From Bog-756 sp963701325 (GTDB taxonomy: Bacteria > Actinomycetota > Acidimicrobiia > Acidimicrobiales > RAAP-2): 64,000 bases of DNA. The stretch is from assembly GCA_963701325.1 (NCBI GenBank), contig OY969604.1:1488001-1552000 (forward strand), given 5' to 3'. Positions 37,759 through 45,928 of this stretch are shown in pieces. Under the pieces are notes generated by a model. It saw only the letters and a list, made by a program, of their open reading frames with translations, was not told the origin of the DNA and made no database searches. A program made the translations under genes and the position numbers. Within the stretch, counting starts at the first letter, position 1. Every line of letters begins with the position of its first letter.

Positions 37759-38937
37759 ATGGGAGGCGAGGCATCGGGTCGTGGGCCGACCGAGCCGACC
37801 GAGCCGTCCGAGGAGAGCGAGCGCGACCGGCGGTGGGCGGCGACGATGGCCGGCCACGATGCCGACGGGACGACCGTCGCCCACTTCGACAGTCACACCG
37901 GCACCGATGCCGGTACCGACGCACCGGGACTCGACCGCGCCGGGCGCGAGGAGCTCGAGCAGCTCCACCTCGCCCCCGGGGCCACCCGGGCAGCCGGATC
38001 AGGCACCCGTGCCCGCCCCGAGGAGCCGGACCGCTGGCGGACCTGCTTCGAACGGGACCGCGACCGGATCCTGCACGCCACCGCCTTCCGCCGCCTCGCC
38101 GGCAAGACCCAGGTCTTCGTCTTCCCCGACGACCACCAGCGCACCCGTCTGACCCACGCCCTCGAGGTGGCCCAGGTGGCCACCGGCATCGCCCGGGCCT
38201 GCCGGCTCAACGTCGCCCTGACCGAGGCCATCGCCCTCGCCCACGACTGCGGCCACGGCCCGGGGGGCCACGCGAGCGAGGACGCCCTCTCCCCCTACGT
38301 CGACGGCGGGTTCGACCACGCGCCCTGGGGGGCCGACGTCTCGCTCACCCCGCTCAACCTCTGCGCCGAGACGCTCGACGGCGTCCGCAACCATTCGTGG
38401 TCCCGCCCTGCGCCCTGCACCCCGGAGGGCGAGGTGGTCAGCTGGGCCGACCGCATCGCCTATGTCTGCCACGACTTCGAGGACGCGGTGCGGAGCGGCA
38501 TCGTGACAGCTTCCGCACTGCCCATGCTGGTGCGAGAGCGGTGCGGCGACCGGCGCGGCCAGCAGCTCGGCACGTTCATCGACGCGGTGGTCGGCACCGT
38601 CCTGCGCACCGGCCGGATCGGCATGGCCGAGGACCAGGCGGAGGCACTTGCCGCGTTCCGGGCCAGCAACTACGAGCACATCTATCTCCGGCCGAGCTCG
38701 GTGGCCCAGGGGCGGGCCGTGGTCTCGGTCCTCCGGGCGCTCGTCGAGCACTTCGGCGACCGGCCCCACCTCATGCCGTCGCGCGGGGAGGACCTCGACG
38801 GCCTCACCGGCGGTGAGCCGGGCGGGGTGCGGGCAGCGGTGGCCTACGTGGCCGGCATGACCGACCGTTTCGCCTTCAGCCAGGCCGTGGCCCTCCTCGG
38901 GTGGGACCCGGACAAGTTGCCGGTGGCGGCCGGATGA
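37759..38937 (+). CDS. dgt: deoxyguanosinetriphosphate triphosphohydrolase-like protein
   Basis: HD-domain dNTPase that releases tripolyphosphate from deoxynucleotides. An acidic, low-complexity N-terminus of about 90 residues precedes the core: RILHATAFRRLAGKTQVF, RTRLTHALEVAQVA (first His), ALAHDCGHGPGGHASE (HD pair) and WADRIAYVCHDFEDA (last Asp). The length is 392 residues. ATG 37759 is favoured because CACACT ends six bases before it; ATG 37741 and an internal ATG are alternatives. It is divergent from DUF3107. Confidence 0.88.
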   Translation: MGGEASGRGPTEPTEPSEESERDRRWAATMAGHDADGTTVAHFDSHTGTDAGTDAPGLDRAGREELEQLHLAPGATRAAGSGTRARPEEPDRWRTCFERDRDRILHATAFRRLAGKTQVFVFPDDHQRTRLTHALEVAQVATGIARACRLNVALTEAIALAHDCGHGPGGHASEDALSPYVDGGFDHAPWGADVSLTPLNLCAETLDGVRNHSWSRPAPCTPEGEVVSWADRIAYVCHDFEDAVRSGIVTASALPMLVRERCGDRRGQQLGTFIDAVVGTVLRTGRIGMAEDQAEALAAFRASNYEHIYLRPSSVAQGRAVVSVLRALVEHFGDRPHLMPSRGEDLDGLTGGEPGGVRAAVAYVAGMTDRFAFSQAVALLGWDPDKLPVAAG

Positions 38938-38956
38938 CCTGTCCGGTCGATGACGA

Positions 38957-39355
38957 TCACGCCCGGTAGAAGGCCCGGGGGTCGTCGGTCGGGACGATGT
39001 CCTTGCCCAGGGGGGCGATGGCGGCGGCCGCCAGCTTGAAGTCGGCGATCCCGAGCGGGATGCCGATGATGGTCAGGCAGAGGAGGATCCCGGTCACGAC
39101 GTGGGCGATGGCCATCCAGAGCCCGGCGAGCAGGAACCAGAGCACGTTGCCCACCAGCGAGCCGGCACCGGCACCGGGCTTCGGCACCAGGGTCCGCCCG
39201 AACGGCCAGAGGGTGAACGCCGCCAACCGGAAGCTCGCGATGCCGAACGGGATGGTGACGATCAGGATGCACATGATCACGCCCGCCACCACGTAGCCGA
39301 TGGCGAGCCAGAGTCCGCAGAGCACGAGCCAGATGATGTTGAGGATCGTGTGCAT
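38957..39355 (-). CDS. yccF: YccF family inner membrane protein
   Basis: A 132-residue membrane protein made of two homologous halves. Each has LWxxxxGxxMAIxxxxxGxLxCxTIxxIPxGIAxFKLA-like sequence (IIWLVLCGLWLAIGYV with TIPFGIASFRLAAFTLWPFG, and VLWFLLAGLWMAIAHVV with IGIPLGIADFKLAAAAIAPLG). Four membrane segments are predicted. The internal duplication is typical of YccF/DUF307. Its function is unknown. It is convergent with dgt, 19 bases apart. Confidence 0.88.
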   Translation of the reverse strand: MHTILNIIWLVLCGLWLAIGYVVAGVIMCILIVTIPFGIASFRLAAFTLWPFGRTLVPKPGAGAGSLVGNVLWFLLAGLWMAIAHVVTGILLCLTIIGIPLGIADFKLAAAAIAPLGKDIVPTDDPRAFYRA

Positions 39356-39480
39356 CGTCCCAGCATGGCACCGGGCCTCTCGCGCCGGAGTCGGTGAGGG
39401 GACCCTCGTGCCCCGGATGGCCGCGGCCGGTCGCCGGTAGGATCGGGGCACTCGGTAGCACGCGGATCGAGGAGGTTGCC

Positions 39481-40890
39481 ATGGTCACCCAGGTCTCTCA
39501 ACGGACCCGCCGACCGGCCCCCGGCAGGGTCGCCACCCCCACCCCCCCACACCAGGGCTCGCACCCGGGCGTCGCGGATCGGGAGGCGGATCGGGCGGTC
39601 TCCGTAACGCCGGCCGCGCCCCCCGGCAGCGCCGCCGAGGCCGTGGCGCCGATGCTGGCGGTGCTGTTCGGCGAGACACCCCCGGTCCGGTTCTCCTTCT
39701 GGGACGGCAGCTCCCTCGGCCCCGCCGACGGGCCGGGGACCCTCCAGGTGCAGTCGCCGGACGCGATCCGGCGGATCCTCTGGGCCCCGGGCGAGCTCGG
39801 CGTCTCCCGCGCCTTCGTCTGCGGCGACGTGACCGTCGAGGGGGATCTCTTCGCCGTGCTCCGCGCCCTGCGCGACGGCTCGAGCCGCGATCTGCGCGCG
39901 GCGGGCCTACGGTCGCTCGCGGGTGCGGCCGGCGCGGCGCGGCGGATCGGCGCCCTCGGCTCTCCCCTGCCCCCTCCCCCCGAGGAGTGCCGACCGGGCG
40001 GTCGCCTGCACTCGCCGTCCCGCGACGCCCGGGCGGTCAGCCACCACTACGACGTCGGCAACGACTTCTACGGGCTGGTGCTCGGCCCGTCCATGACCTA
40101 CTCCTGTGCCCGTTTCGTGACCCCGACGACCACACTGGCGGAGGCCCAGGCGGCCAAGCACGAGCTGGTCTGCCGCAAGCTCGGCCTCGACCAGCAGCCG
40201 GGGGCCCGGCTCCTCGACGTCGGCTGCGGGTGGGGCTCGATGGCCCTCCACGCGGCACGCCACCACGGGGTCGAGGTGGTCGGGGTGACCCTGAGCCGCC
40301 AACAGGTGGACCTCGCACGGGCGCGGGTGCGCGAGGCCGGCCTCGAGGACCGGGTCGAAATCCGGCTCCAGGACTACCGGGCGCTCCACGGGGAGCGATT
40401 CGACGCCATCTCCTCGATCGGGATGTTCGAACACGTCGGATCGGCCCGCACCGCCCGCTATTTCGACACCCTCCGCGGGTTGCTCGAACCCACCGGACGC
40501 CTCCTCAACCACGCCATCTCGAGGCCGGGCGGTTCCACATTCGGACGCAACACCTTCGTCGGGCGATACGTGTTCCCCGACGGCGAGCTCATCGACGTCG
40601 GCCGGGTCGTACTGGCCATGCAGCAGTCCGGATTCGAGGTGCGCGACGTCGAGTCGTTGCGTGAGCACTACTCGCGCACCCTGCACGCGTGGGTGCAGAA
40701 CCTCGAGGCGCACTGGGACGAGTGCGTCGCTCTGGTCGGCCTGCGCCGGGCCAACGTCTGGCGGCTCTACATGGCGGCCTCGGCCCTCGGGTTCGACGAC
40801 GGGGGCCTGGCCATCCATCAGGTGCTCGGTGTCGTTCCGAAACCCGACGGGACGAGCGGCATGCCGCCGACCCGGACCGGGTGGGGCTGA
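39481..40890 (+). CDS. cfa: cyclopropane-fatty-acyl-phospholipid synthase family methyltransferase
   Basis: SAM-dependent methyltransferase modifying unsaturated lipid acyl chains, 469 residues. A proline-rich N-terminal stretch (about 1-55) is followed by an SCP2-like domain (VRFSFWDGSSLGP, GELGVSRAFVCGDVTVEGDL). The catalytic domain has HHYDVGNDFYGLVLGPSMTYSC, SAM site LLDVGCGWGSMALHAARHHG, SIGMFEHVG, and terminal YSRTLHAWVQNLE. ATG 39481 follows GAGGAGG; a TAGGAT box lies at 39438-39443. The product could be a cyclopropane or a methyl-branched chain. Confidence 0.92.
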   Translation: MVTQVSQRTRRPAPGRVATPTPPHQGSHPGVADREADRAVSVTPAAPPGSAAEAVAPMLAVLFGETPPVRFSFWDGSSLGPADGPGTLQVQSPDAIRRILWAPGELGVSRAFVCGDVTVEGDLFAVLRALRDGSSRDLRAAGLRSLAGAAGAARRIGALGSPLPPPPEECRPGGRLHSPSRDARAVSHHYDVGNDFYGLVLGPSMTYSCARFVTPTTTLAEAQAAKHELVCRKLGLDQQPGARLLDVGCGWGSMALHAARHHGVEVVGVTLSRQQVDLARARVREAGLEDRVEIRLQDYRALHGERFDAISSIGMFEHVGSARTARYFDTLRGLLEPTGRLLNHAISRPGGSTFGRNTFVGRYVFPDGELIDVGRVVLAMQQSGFEVRDVESLREHYSRTLHAWVQNLEAHWDECVALVGLRRANVWRLYMAASALGFDDGGLAIHQVLGVVPKPDGTSGMPPTRTGWG

Positions 40891-40898
40891 GGGACCCC

Positions 40899-42067
40899 TC
40901 AGCGGACGGTCAGCTCGCGTCGGTACACGCGGGCCGGTCCGAGGCCGGCGATGCTCTCGGCCAGGGCGGCGAAGACCGCCCCGACTGCCGAGTCCGGCTC
41001 GGCCACGAGCACAGGGACGCCCGTGTCGGCTCCCTCCCGGATGACCGGGGCGAGCGGCACCTGAGCGAGCAGGGGCACGCCGAGCTCGGCGGCGAGCAGC
41101 TGCCCGCCGCCCGCGCCGAAGAGCTCGTACCGGGTGCCGTCGTCACCGGTGAACCAGCTCATGTTCTCGATGACCCCGCGCACGGCGAGCTTGAGCTTGC
41201 GCGCGGCGTAGGCCGAGCGCTGGGCCACCCGCTGCGCCGCCGGTTGGGGCGTGGTGACCACGAAGACCTCGGTCTTGGTGAGGTACTGCCCGAGCGAGAG
41301 GGTCACGTCCCCGGTGCCGGGCGGCATGTCGATGAGCAGGAAGTCGGGCTCACCCCAGTACGCGTCGACCAGGAACTGCTCGAGCGCCTTGTGCAGCATC
41401 GGGCCGCGCCAGATGACCGGCGTGTCGTCGGCGACGAAGAAGCCCATCGACAAACAGCGCACTCCGTTGGCGGTGGGCGGCACGACCAGGTCCCCGATGA
41501 TCAGCGGATCGCTCTGCACCCCGAGCATGCCGGGCACCGAGAAGCCGTAGACGTCTGCGTCGAGGATGCCGACGTCGAAGCCGGCGCGTTGGAGCGCCAC
41601 GGCCAGGTTGACGGTGACCGAGGACTTGCCGACGCCGCCCTTGCCCGACGAGATGCCGAGGATCCGGGTCTTCGAACGGGGGTCCATGAACCGGTTGGGG
41701 CGGCCGGTCTCGTGGCCGATCGGGGCCGCATGTCCGTGGCCCGACTCTTCGGAGGCGTGCATGGTCCCGCCGTCGACCGCGTCCCCCTGAGCAACATCCG
41801 GAGCCGGGCGCGGGGCTCCTCGCCCATGACAACCGTCTCGATGATCACCTCGTCCACACCGGCCAGCGGCCCGACGGCCCGGCGGATCCGGGCGACCAAC
41901 TCGTCCACCTGTGGATAGTGGGCCACCGGCAGCGCGAGCTCGACGGTGACCCTCCGCCGCTTGACCTGGACCCCCCCGACCATGCCCAGCTCGCCGATCG
42001 GCCGGCGCAACTCGGGGTCGGACACCGCAGCCACTGCGGCGTTGACCTGGGCCTGGTCGATGGACAT
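40899..42067 (-). CDS. mrp: Mrp/NBP35-type Fe-S carrier ATPase with an apparent frameshift
   Basis: P-loop ATPase that carries Fe-S clusters. The N-terminal DUF59 domain (SDPELRRPIGELGMV, 42067 to about 41790) and the ATPase domain are in different frames. The ATPase domain has ISSGKGGVGKSSVTVNLAVAL, LDADVYGFSVPGMLG, LLIDMPPGTGDVTLS and VIENMSWF. The frames join after ARLRMLLRG at a run of five C on the plus strand (41783-41787), and one more base would restore a 389-residue Mrp. An ATG (MHASEESG) in the second frame could give a separate ATPase. The CxxC pair of some Mrp proteins is absent. ATG 42067 follows AGGAG. Confidence 0.85.
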
Positions 42068-42101
42068 GGAGGTGCTCCTGAGGGAATTTCGGCGTCACCG
42101 G

Positions 42102-42108
42102 TAGACTA
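42102..42108. promoter_or_regulatory. symmetric TAGACTA, candidate bidirectional -10 (sufR / mrp)
   Basis: TAGACT ends seven bases before GTG 42115 of the regulator gene (leaderless). Its complement reads TAGTCT towards mrp, whose start with AGGAG lies 35 bases further. The intergenic gap is only 47 bases, so the two promoters must overlap. Confidence 0.5.
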
Positions 42109-42114
42109 GGGGAC

Positions 42115-42873
42115 GTGCAGCACGACCCGGACAGCCCTGCGGTGGCCCCCCAGCCGGGCGAGACGAGCGACTCGGACAGCCAGTTCGCCGCCGCGGTCAC
42201 CGCGGTCACCTCGGCGTTCGGCGATCCGACCCGGCGGGAGATCTACCTGTTCGTGCGGGCCAACCCGGGAGCAACCGCCTCCGAGGTCGCCGCCCAGTTC
42301 TCGCTCCACCCCAACGTCGCCCGGCACCATCTCGAGCGGTTGGCTGCCGGAGGGTACGTCGAGGTCTCGATGGAACGGTCGAGCGGCGGTGGCGCGGGCA
42401 GACCCTCCAAGCGATTCCGGGCGGTCGGCGACGACCCCACCCTCGACCTGCTGACCCGGCGCGACGACCTGCTCGTCCTGCTCCTCCAGGAGGCCCTCCA
42501 TCTCCTCGGCCCGCTCGCGGCTGAGGAGATGGCCGAGCGGGTGGGTGAGGAGTACGGGCGCACCCTCGCGGGCCAGATGTCGCCGGGCGACAACCCACGG
42601 TCGCTGCGCACCGCGATGCACGCGATCGCAGACACCCTCACCGCGCACGGGTTCGCCGCACACGCCGAGGACGACGGCGCGACCACCACCGTGGTGGCCG
42701 ACAACTGTCCCTTCGGCGACGCCGCCTCCCGGTACCCGGTGCTCTGCGCGGTCGACCGGGGCATGGTCAAGGGACTGCTGGCAGGCCTGTGCGGGGACGA
42801 TCCCGCCACGGTCCCGGTGGTGCTCTCGTCGTCGCGGGCTCGGGGCGACGACGCCTGCGCCGCGGCGGTCTGA
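42115..42873 (+). CDS. sufR: SufR-like Fe-S cluster-sensing HTH repressor
   Basis: A 252-residue winged-helix regulator. The DNA-binding domain spans about 25-100 (FGDPTRREIYLFVR, ATASEVAAQFSLHPNVARHH). A C-terminal half follows with cysteines at 198, 211, 226 and 248, a C-x12-C spacing like SufR, which represses suf genes when it holds a cluster. It is divergent from mrp and followed by a cysteine desulfurase, so it probably controls this small Fe-S locus. The start is a GTG seven bases after TAGACT. Confidence 0.82.
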   Translation: MQHDPDSPAVAPQPGETSDSDSQFAAAVTAVTSAFGDPTRREIYLFVRANPGATASEVAAQFSLHPNVARHHLERLAAGGYVEVSMERSSGGGAGRPSKRFRAVGDDPTLDLLTRRDDLLVLLLQEALHLLGPLAAEEMAERVGEEYGRTLAGQMSPGDNPRSLRTAMHAIADTLTAHGFAAHAEDDGATTTVVADNCPFGDAASRYPVLCAVDRGMVKGLLAGLCGDDPATVPVVLSSSRARGDDACAAAV

Positions 42874-42883
42874 CCGGCCTCCG

Positions 42884-44029
42884 TTGGCCCGCCACTACCT
42901 CGATCACGCGTCGACCACTCCACTGCGGCCAGAGGCACGGGCCGCGGTCGCCGACTGGGAGGCACTCGGGGTCACCGCCGACCCGGGGCGGGTCCACACC
43001 GAGGGGCGGATGGCCCGGGCGGCGCTCGAAGAGGCACGCGAGCACGTCGCGGTCCTGGTCGGCGCCCGACCGCGCCAGGTGGTCCTGACCTCGGGGGGGA
43101 CGGAGTCGGTCAACGCCGCCGTCTTCGGCACGCTCGCAGGGGATCCGGGGCCGGTCGCGCTGGCCGCGGTCGAGCACTCGTCGGTGCGGGATGCCTCGGT
43201 CCGCCTCAGCCCGGTCGTCGCGATCGCGGTCGATGGCGCCGGACGCATCGAGCCGGCTGCGGTCGACGAGGCGCTCACCCGGTGCCGGAACGACCACGGC
43301 AGGCTCCCGGCGCTCGTGCACTGCCAATGGGCCAACCACGAGGTGGGCACCGTCCAGCCGGTTGTCGCGGTCGTCGCACGCTGCCGCGAGCTCGGCGTTC
43401 CAGTCCACGTGGACGCGGTGGTGGCCGCAGGTCACCTCCCGGTCGACCTGGACGCCCTCGGGGCCGACCTGGTCTCGATCTCCGCCCACAAGCTGGGCGG
43501 TCCCCCGGGCATCGGGGCGCTCGTCCTCCGCCGCGGGCTTCGCATCAGCCCCCTGCTCCTCGGCGGAGAGCAGGAGCGGGCCCGCCGGGCGGGACTCGAG
43601 AACCTGACCGCTGCGATCGCGTTCGGGGCCGCGGCTGCCGCGCTCACCGCGCCCGGGCGGCTGGAGGCCGAGGCCACGACCGCCCGGCGTCTGACCGAAC
43701 GGCTGGCCAGGGCGGCCCTGGCCGTCGGCGGTGTGGCGCGGATCGGAGCGACCGACGACCGTGTCGGCCACATCCTCTGCCTCGGTGTCGCGGGCGTCGA
43801 GGCGGAGCCGGTGCTGCTCGGACTCGACCAGGCCGGCGTGGCCGTCCACTCGGGGTCGTCCTGCTCGTCGGAGTCGCTCGAGCCCTCCCCCGTGCTCGAG
43901 GCCATGGGCGTCGACGGCGAGCGCTCGCTGCGGCTCTCGGTCGGCTGGTCGACGACCGACGACGACGTGGAGGCGTTCGCGACCGCCTTTCCCGGCGTGG
44001 TGGGTCGGCTCCGCTCCCTGCAGGGGTGA
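42884..44029 (+). CDS. cysteine desulfurase (NifS/IscS type)
   Basis: PLP enzyme that mobilises sulfur from cysteine, 381 residues. It begins RHYLDHASTTPLRPEA and has SGGTESVNAAVF, the PLP lysine in SISAHKLGGPPGIGALVLRRG, GGEQERARRAGLENL, and the persulfide Cys in VAVHSGSSCSSESLEPS. The start is TTG 42884, ten bases after the regulator stop; the alternative is coupling through an upstream start. It probably supplies sulfur for clusters carried by Mrp, although thiouridine synthesis is another known use of such enzymes. Confidence 0.9.
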   Translation: MARHYLDHASTTPLRPEARAAVADWEALGVTADPGRVHTEGRMARAALEEAREHVAVLVGARPRQVVLTSGGTESVNAAVFGTLAGDPGPVALAAVEHSSVRDASVRLSPVVAIAVDGAGRIEPAAVDEALTRCRNDHGRLPALVHCQWANHEVGTVQPVVAVVARCRELGVPVHVDAVVAAGHLPVDLDALGADLVSISAHKLGGPPGIGALVLRRGLRISPLLLGGEQERARRAGLENLTAAIAFGAAAAALTAPGRLEAEATTARRLTERLARAALAVGGVARIGATDDRVGHILCLGVAGVEAEPVLLGLDQAGVAVHSGSSCSSESLEPSPVLEAMGVDGERSLRLSVGWSTTDDDVEAFATAFPGVVGRLRSLQG

Positions 44030-44042
44030 ACCGGTCGCCGGC

Positions 44043-45341
44043 TCAGGCCGGCGGCACCTGGGACGGGAGGGCGACACCCGCCCGCCCGTAGGCGGTTCGG
44101 AGCTCTGCGGCGGCTTGCGTCACCACGGCATGCGGCGGATCGTCGGCCAGGAAGTCGCGGTACTGCTCGACCGCGCCCGCCGCGTTGCCGTCCTCGTCGA
44201 GCAGGATGGTCCCGAGGTAGAGGTGGGCGGCGTAGTCGCCCGGACCCAGTGCGACCGCCCGTTCGAGCATGGAGCGGGCATCCGCCAGCAGCGACGCGCT
44301 GGCCCCCTGGGTCCCGGTCTGGTACTCGAGCCACCCCATCTGGGCCAGGGCCACCACGTTCGTCGGGTGGGCCGTGAGCACCGACTGATAGAGCTGGGCC
44401 GCCTCGCCGACCTGCCCCTCGTTCTCGAGGGTCGCCGCCTGATCGAGGGTGCGGGCGGTCTGCTGCGCCGAGTTGAGGGCGATGCTGCCTGTCGCGGTCT
44501 GCCCCGGGAGGCGGGACGAGGAGAAGAGGATCACGGCCAGGACGAGGGCTCCGCCGAAGGAGGCGACCGCGCCTGCGAGGAACCACCAGCTGCGGCGGCC
44601 CCGGGTCCGGGACGGCGTGACGTGCACCTCGTCGGGCGTGGGCGCCGGCTCCGGACGCTCTGCGACCGCGACGGCGACCGGTGGCGAGGACGCGCCGGTG
44701 CTCGCACCCGATCCGGCCGCGGCGTCCGCGGTGACCGTGGCGGCCGGTGCGCCGGTGGCTGCGGGTTCCAGCGCGGCCAGACGCCGCATGTCGCGCCGCC
44801 GCAACGAGAGGTAGTCGCGATCGGAGAGGTCCCCGGCCAGGAACTCGGCATCGGCATCGGCGAGCGACCGGGCGATGAAGTCGCGACGCTCCTCGACGAG
44901 CCCAGGGTCGCTGTTCCCGGCGAGCGGGTCGTCACCGTTTCCGATCCGGCGCCGTCGCACGAGGACGACCGTCAACGCGACCGCGGCAAGGACCCCGCAG
45001 GCCACCGGTAGCACCCAGACCAGGAGGGACCACCCGCTCGCGGGCGGGTCGAGCACGATGGTCGATCCGTAGCGGGCCTCGAGGTACTGCTCGACCTGCG
45101 CATCGGTGCGGCCCTCGCCGACCAGCTCGCGGACGGTGGCCCGCACGGCCACCGCGGTGGGCGCGCTGGAGCTGGCCACCGAGAGGTCCTCACAGCTCGG
45201 GCACCGGATCACCGACTCGATGGAAGCCGCGCGCTCGGCGGCGGTCGGCGCGGTCGACGAGAGCACGCCGCTTCCGGCGATCAGCGCCACGACCAGCACC
45301 ACCCCGAGGAGCGTCCAGAGCGGGAACCGCCGGCGGCTCAT
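44043..45341 (-). CDS. ccmH: cytochrome c biogenesis protein, CcmH fused to CcmI-like TPR domain
   Basis: Last gene of the ccm operon, 432 residues. The signal anchor (about 8-28) is followed by CcmH with the redox motif VIRCPSCEDLSV and ending in a second membrane segment (about 107-128). Then come a charged cytosolic stretch, a third segment (WWFLAGAVASFGGALVLAVI) and TPR repeats (about 310-420, LYQSVLTAHPTNVVALAQMGWLEY). CcmH handles apocytochrome thiols and CcmI binds the apocytochrome; the fusion joins both. It overlaps ccmG by four bases. Confidence 0.87.
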   Translation of the reverse strand: MSRRRFPLWTLLGVVLVVALIAGSGVLSSTAPTAAERAASIESVIRCPSCEDLSVASSSAPTAVAVRATVRELVGEGRTDAQVEQYLEARYGSTIVLDPPASGWSLLVWVLPVACGVLAAVALTVVLVRRRRIGNGDDPLAGNSDPGLVEERRDFIARSLADADAEFLAGDLSDRDYLSLRRRDMRRLAALEPAATGAPAATVTADAAAGSGASTGASSPPVAVAVAERPEPAPTPDEVHVTPSRTRGRRSWWFLAGAVASFGGALVLAVILFSSSRLPGQTATGSIALNSAQQTARTLDQAATLENEGQVGEAAQLYQSVLTAHPTNVVALAQMGWLEYQTGTQGASASLLADARSMLERAVALGPGDYAAHLYLGTILLDEDGNAAGAVEQYRDFLADDPPHAVVTQAAAELRTAYGRAGVALPSQVPPA

Positions 45342-45928
45342 GCGCCGGACCGCTGTGCACCGGCGATGACGGCGTCGAGGTCCGCCGCGGTCACCGGGGC
45401 GACGATGTAGGCCACCACCCGGCCGTCGGGCGCGATCACGAAGGTGGACGGCGGTGCGCGCACGCCGTAGCTGAGAGCGAGCCCTCCCCCGGCGTCCGCC
45501 AACGTCGGCCAGGTGGCGCCCAGGGTGCCCTGGTAGGAGCGGGCGTCAGTCGACGCGTCGTCGAAGACGACGCTGACCATCGACGCGTCGCCTGAGCGGT
45601 GCTCGAACGCGAACTTGACCAGCTCCGGTCCCTCCTGCTGGCACGGCTCACACCAGCTGGCGAAGAAGTTGAGCACCACGAACAAGCCGGGGTGGCGGCC
45701 AAGGGCGTACGGCGTGCCCTCGACGGTGAGGCCCCGCACCGGGGGGGCCTGGGCACCGACCAGCGGGCTCTGCACCTCGCTGACCGTCGCGGGAGGACGG
45801 GTGGCCAGCACGGCGACCAGTCCGGCAGCCACCACGAGCACCCCGACCGCCACCCAGCGGGCGGTGTGGCTGCCGCCGCGTGCGGGCGTGGACACCGGCT
45901 CCGGGACCGGCTCCCCCGGCCGGATCAC
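45338..45928 (-). CDS. ccmG: thiol:disulfide interchange protein CcmG/DsbE
   Basis: Membrane-tethered thioredoxin-fold protein of 196 residues that reduces the CXXCH of apocytochromes. It has an N-terminal anchor (WVAVGVLVVAAGLVAVLA), LNFFASWCEPCQQEGPEL with the active WCEPC, and YGVRAPPSTFVIAPDGRVV with the cis-proline. It probably receives electrons from CcdA (51057). It couples to ccmF upstream by GTGA and to ccmH downstream by ATGA. Confidence 0.93.
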   Translation of the reverse strand: MIRPGEPVPEPVSTPARGGSHTARWVAVGVLVVAAGLVAVLATRPPATVSEVQSPLVGAQAPPVRGLTVEGTPYALGRHPGLFVVLNFFASWCEPCQQEGPELVKFAFEHRSGDASMVSVVFDDASTDARSYQGTLGATWPTLADAGGGLALSYGVRAPPSTFVIAPDGRVVAYIVAPVTAADLDAVIAGAQRSGA

